This document shows, in pieces, positions 15,931-18,752 of a stretch of DNA of 18,752 nt (the first letter of the stretch is position 1; the number at the start of each line of letters is the position of its first letter). The DNA comes from Proteiniphilum sp. GTDB taxonomy: Bacteria > Bacteroidota > Bacteroidia > Bacteroidales > Dysgonomonadaceae. The DNA is taken from NCBI GenBank assembly GCA_012728465.1, contig JAAYFB010000049.1:1-18752 (forward strand). The letters are read 5' to 3'. Below the pieces are notes generated by a model that saw only the letters and a list, made by a program, of their open reading frames with translations, was not told where the DNA came from and made no database searches. The position numbers were made by a program, and so were the translations under genes.

Positions 15931-16482
15931 ATGTCAAGAATAGGAAAATTACCAATAACTATACCTGCTGGAGTTACGATTACGGTAGGAGACGATAATA
16001 TCGTTACAGTTAAAGGACCAAAAGGTGAGATAAGCCAGCAAATTAGTCCTAATATTAAATTGGAAAATGAAGATGGTGTTCTGACACTAGTCAGACCAGA
16101 TGATAGTAAAGAAAATAGATCAAAGCACGGTTTATATCGTTCTCTTGTAAACAATATGGTGGTGGGCGTATCAGAAGGATACCGCAAAGAGTTAGAACTT
16201 GTAGGTGTGGGATATCGTGCATCAAATACAGGCCAACTATTAGAACTTTCACTTGGTTTTACTCACAGTATCTTTATGCAAATTGCAGATGAAATTAAAG
16301 TTGAGACTAAATCAGAAAGGAATAAAAATCCACTTATTATATTAGAGTCTCACGACAAGCAATTGCTTGGTCAAGTATGCGCTAAAATCAGATCTTTCCG
16401 CAAACCTGAGCCATATAAAGGTAAAGGAGTTAAATTTGTTGGAGAAGAAATTAGACGTAAATCTGGCAAGACTGTAGGTTAA
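15931..16482 (+). CDS. rplF: 50S ribosomal protein uL6
   Basis: 183 residues (E. coli has 177). uL6 lies near the GTPase-factor binding site, beside the sarcin-ricin loop. It has the duplicated fold of the family. The first half opens with MSRIGKLPITIPAGVTI and VKGPKGEISQ; the second ends with KIRSFRKPEPYKGKGVKFVGEEIRRKSGKTVG, containing the PEPYKGKG signature. It starts after a perfect Shine-Dalgarno motif, and rplR follows after 23 bp. Confidence 0.98.
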   Translation: MSRIGKLPITIPAGVTITVGDDNIVTVKGPKGEISQQISPNIKLENEDGVLTLVRPDDSKENRSKHGLYRSLVNNMVVGVSEGYRKELELVGVGYRASNTGQLLELSLGFTHSIFMQIADEIKVETKSERNKNPLIILESHDKQLLGQVCAKIRSFRKPEPYKGKGVKFVGEEIRRKSGKTVG

Positions 16483-16505
16483 TAATTAAGTAAAGAAAAA
16501 TCACT

Positions 16506-16850
16506 ATGTTTACAAAAACAGAAAGAAGATTAAAAATAAAGGCTCGTGTACGTGGCAAAGTTAGTGGAACAGCAGAGCGTCCTCGTTTGTCAGTGTTTAG
16601 AAGCAATAAGCAGATATATGCACAAATAATCGACGACGTAAATGGTGTAACTCTTGCATCAGCATCATCTCTTAAGATTACAGATAAATTGCCTAAAAAG
16701 GAAATTGCTGCAAAAGTGGGAGAGTTAATAGCTGAAAATGCAAAAGGAGCTGGAGTTGAGACTGTTTCATTTGATAGAAACGGATTTTTATATCATGGTC
16801 GTATTAAAGAATTAGCTGATGCCGCTCGTAAGGGAGGCCTTAAATTTTAA
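16506..16850 (+). CDS. rplR: 50S ribosomal protein uL18
   Basis: 114 residues (E. coli has 117). uL18 binds 5S rRNA with uL5 and uL25 in the central protuberance. The basic N-terminus ([39 protein letters not shown]) and the C-terminal [26 protein letters not shown] are typical. rpsE begins 6 bp after the stop. Confidence 0.98.
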   Translation: MFTKTERRLKIKARVRGKVSGTAERPRLSVFRSNKQIYAQIIDDVNGVTLASASSLKITDKLPKKEIAAKVGELIAENAKGAGVETVSFDRNGFLYHGRIKELADAARKGGLKF

Positions 16851-16856
16851 ATAACT

Positions 16857-17375
16857 ATGACAGGAACAGATAAAAGAGTAAAATCGACAAACGATTTAGA
16901 GTTAAAAGATAGATTAGTAGCTATCAATAGAACTACCAAAGTTACAAAAGGTGGTCGTACATTTACCTTTTCCGCTATGGTTGTAGTTGGAAATGAAGAT
17001 GGAATTGTTGGATGGGGATTAGGTAAGGCTGGAGAAGTTGCTACTGCAATTGCAAAAGGTGTAGAAGCAGCTAAGAAAAACCTTGTTAAGGTACCAGTAC
17101 TTAAAGGAACTATTCCTCACGAACAGACTGCTCGTTTTTCAGGTGCTGATGTTTTCTTGAAACCAGCATTTACAGGAACAGGAGTTAAGGCTGGTGGTGC
17201 GATGCGTGCTGTACTAGAGAGTGCTGGAATCACTGATATTCTTGCAAAATCAAAAGGATCATCAAATCCTCACAACCTTGTTAAGGCTACTATTGATGCT
17301 TTGTGTGAATTAAGAGATCCAATTACTGTGGCTCAAAACCGCGGAGTTAGTTTGGATAAAGTGTTTAACGGATAA
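16857..17375 (+). CDS. rpsE: 30S ribosomal protein uS5
   Basis: 172 residues (E. coli has 167). uS5 helps form the mRNA entry channel and influences decoding accuracy. The N-terminal double-stranded RNA-binding-like domain includes [35 protein letters not shown]. The C-terminal domain includes [34 protein letters not shown]. No obvious change is seen in the VTKGGR loop, where spectinomycin-resistance mutations occur in other bacteria. rpmD follows after 17 bp. Confidence 0.98.
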   Translation: MTGTDKRVKSTNDLELKDRLVAINRTTKVTKGGRTFTFSAMVVVGNEDGIVGWGLGKAGEVATAIAKGVEAAKKNLVKVPVLKGTIPHEQTARFSGADVFLKPAFTGTGVKAGGAMRAVLESAGITDILAKSKGSSNPHNLVKATIDALCELRDPITVAQNRGVSLDKVFNG

Positions 17376-17392
17376 TAATTGATTTTTTTATT

Positions 17393-17569
17393 ATGGATAC
17401 TATAAAAGTAAAACAAGTAAAAAGCAGAATTAATAGTTCTGAAGTTCAAAAAAGAACGCTAGATGCTTTAGGTCTAACTAAGATGAATAAAGTTGTTGAG
17501 CATGTCGATACACCTACGTTAAGAGGTCTTATCAATAGAGTTCAACATCTAGTTGAGATTGTAGATTAA
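17393..17569 (+). CDS. rpmD: 50S ribosomal protein uL30
   Basis: 58 residues, the usual length for this small protein, starting at the ATG at 17393 and ending with TAA. The translation opens MDTIKVKQVKSRINSSEVQK and continues RTLDALGLTKMNKVVEH, with the family pattern of a short beta strand, the S.I......(K/R)TL..LGL.K.......D.P...G.I..V..L. It fills the gap between rpsE and rplO exactly as expected from the conserved spc order. uL30 is a peripheral large-subunit protein near the 5S rRNA region. Confidence 0.95.
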   Translation: MDTIKVKQVKSRINSSEVQKRTLDALGLTKMNKVVEHVDTPTLRGLINRVQHLVEIVD

Positions 17570-17601
17570 ATTAGTTTATAACGATAAAAAAAATATACAT
17601 A

Positions 17602-18048
17602 ATGGATTTATCGAACTTAAAACCAGCCCAAGGAGCTACAAAGTCTCGCAAGAGAATTGGTAGAGGTGAAGGCTCGGGTAGAGGAGGCACTTCAACAAGA
17701 GGTCATAAAGGAGCACAGTCAAGATCTGGTTATTCTAAAAAGATTGGTTTTGAAGGTGGACAGATGCCTTTACAGCGTCGTGTACCTAAATTTGGCTTTA
17801 AACCCCTAAAAAGAGTTGAGTATAAGGCAATAAACTTGGATTCCCTTCAAGAACTTGTCGATGCAAAACAAATTAAAGTAATAACTCCAGATACTCTAAT
17901 CGAGGCTGGTCTTATTGCACCAAAGCATTTGGTAAAGATTTTAGGAAAAGGCTCAATATCAGCATCAATAGAGGTTACAGCTCATGCTTTCTCTAAATCT
18001 GCTGAAGATGCAATTGTTACAGCAGGTGGAACGGTCGTAAAACTCTAG
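17602..18048 (+). CDS. rplO: 50S ribosomal protein uL15
   Basis: 148 residues (E. coli has 144). uL15 is a late-assembly protein whose long basic N-terminal extension threads through 23S rRNA. The opening [37 protein letters not shown] type sequence and the signature [15 protein letters not shown] are present. The C-terminal globular part ends [22 protein letters not shown], as in the family. It is followed 4 bp later by secY. Confidence 0.97.
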   Translation: MDLSNLKPAQGATKSRKRIGRGEGSGRGGTSTRGHKGAQSRSGYSKKIGFEGGQMPLQRRVPKFGFKPLKRVEYKAINLDSLQELVDAKQIKVITPDTLIEAGLIAPKHLVKILGKGSISASIEVTAHAFSKSAEDAIVTAGGTVVKL

Positions 18049-18052
18049 TGAA

Positions 18053-18752
18053 ATGGGATTTGTACAGACAGTTAAAAATATTTGGAAAATAGAAGACCTA
18101 CGGATGAGATTGTTGATAACAATTGGTTTTATCGCAATCTACCGCTTTGGTTCTTTTGTAGTTTTACCAGGCGTTGACCCAGTAGCACTTGACGCACTTC
18201 AAACTAACGCAAGCTCAGGCTTGCTAAGTTTGTTAGATATGTTTTCAGGAGGTGCTTTTTCTAATGCTTCTATATTCGCTTTAGGTATTATGCCATATAT
18301 TTCAGCTTCAATTGTTATGCAACTATTAGGAATAGCAATTCCTGCTTTCCAAAAATTGCAACGTGAGGGTGAAAGTGGCAGAACTAAAATGAATCAATAT
18401 ACTCGTTACTTAACTGTAGCTATATTGCTTTTCCAAGGGCCTGCTTATATATATGGGGCTTTAGGCGCTGCAATTCCTGGTGGTCTATTTGATTGGGTTA
18501 TTCCTTCAACCATAATTTTAGCAGGTGGAAGCATGTTTGTATTATGGCTAGGTGAAAGAATAACAGACAAGGGTATTGGTAATGGTATTTCATTTATTAT
18601 TCTTGTAGGTATTATAGCTAGATTACCACATTCTCTAGTTGCGGAGGTTGATAGATTACTTGATGCTCCTGGTGGGTTAGTTTTATTCTTGCTTGAAATT
18701 GTTTTCTTGATGATAGTTATTGCAGGTGCAATTATGCTAGTGCAAGGAACAA
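18053..18752 (+). CDS. secY: Protein translocase subunit SecY, 5' part
   Basis: Truncated by the right edge; 233 residues are visible of roughly 440-450 expected. SecY is the channel of the SecYEG translocon in the inner membrane. The N-terminal amphipathic segment (IWKIEDLRMR) leads into a first membrane span at about residues 19-40. The plug region and the conserved SIFALGIMPYISASIVMQLL (73-92) follow. Also present are KLQREGESGRTKMNQYTRYLT (101-121), a span at about 150-166, and the cytoplasmic signature ITDKGIGNGISFII (170-183). The ATG at 18053 lies 4 bp after rplO, the standard arrangement at the end of the spc cluster. Confidence 0.97.
   Translation, partial: MGFVQTVKNIWKIEDLRMRLLITIGFIAIYRFGSFVVLPGVDPVALDALQTNASSGLLSLLDMFSGGAFSNASIFALGIMPYISASIVMQLLGIAIPAFQKLQREGESGRTKMNQYTRYLTVAILLFQGPAYIYGALGAAIPGGLFDWVIPSTIILAGGSMFVLWLGERITDKGIGNGISFIILVGIIARLPHSLVAEVDRLLDAPGGLVLFLLEIVFLMIVIAGAIMLVQGT

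Overview
The window is a piece of an AT-rich bacterial chromosome, almost certainly from the phylum Bacteroidota and probably the order Bacteroidales. Three things support this. First, the str, S10 and spc ribosomal clusters run together as rpsL-rpsG-fusA-rpsJ..., with no tuf gene after fusA. Second, most gene starts are preceded by A-rich sequence rather than a Shine-Dalgarno motif, and two upstream regions carry the Bacteroidetes-type promoter TTTG-N19/20-TAnnTTTG. Third, several proteins have Bacteroidales features: a DUF2027-Smr protein, a bL-type uL2 with a DHPMGGGEG loop, an 89-residue uS14, and an Arg/Gly-rich uS3 tail.

Left part (1-4515). The 3' end of a PEP/pyruvate-binding (PPDK_N-type) ATP-grasp protein enters from the left edge. 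It converges on a leftward, apparently co-transcribed trio: a DUF2027/Smr-domain protein, a LEA type 2-like lipoprotein, and the arginine repressor argR. A tRNA-modification gene (queA) is divergent from the trio and has its own promoter.

Middle (4516-5436). This 921-bp stretch has no supportable protein gene. It holds a hairpin behind queA, then an array of six units of 41-42 bp. Each unit is centred on a dyad related to TTTCCGTACGGAAA, and the first unit has a mirrored left arm. After a featureless AT-rich stretch come a well-formed promoter and a leader of about 120 nt for the ribosomal operon.

Right part (5437-18752). One long rightward run encodes uS12, uS7, EF-G, uS10, uL3, uL4, uL23, uL2, uS19, uL22, uS3, uL16, uL29, uS17, uL14, uL24, uL5, uS14, uS8, uL6, uL18, uS5, uL30 and uL15, ending in a truncated secY. 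Most gaps are 1-33 bp. The three larger gaps (rpsL-rpsG, rpsJ-rplC, rpsN-rpsH) each contain inverted repeats and are the best places to look for translational feedback or RNA processing. The products build both ribosomal subunits, translocate the ribosome (EF-G) and supply the membrane channel for export (SecY).

Most of the window is ordinary conserved core genome, and I see no defence island, prophage, insertion sequence, CRISPR array, tRNA or rRNA. The two items most worth attention are the palindromic repeat array between queA and rpsL, and an ArgR whose arginine-pocket signature reads GNDT instead of GDDT.
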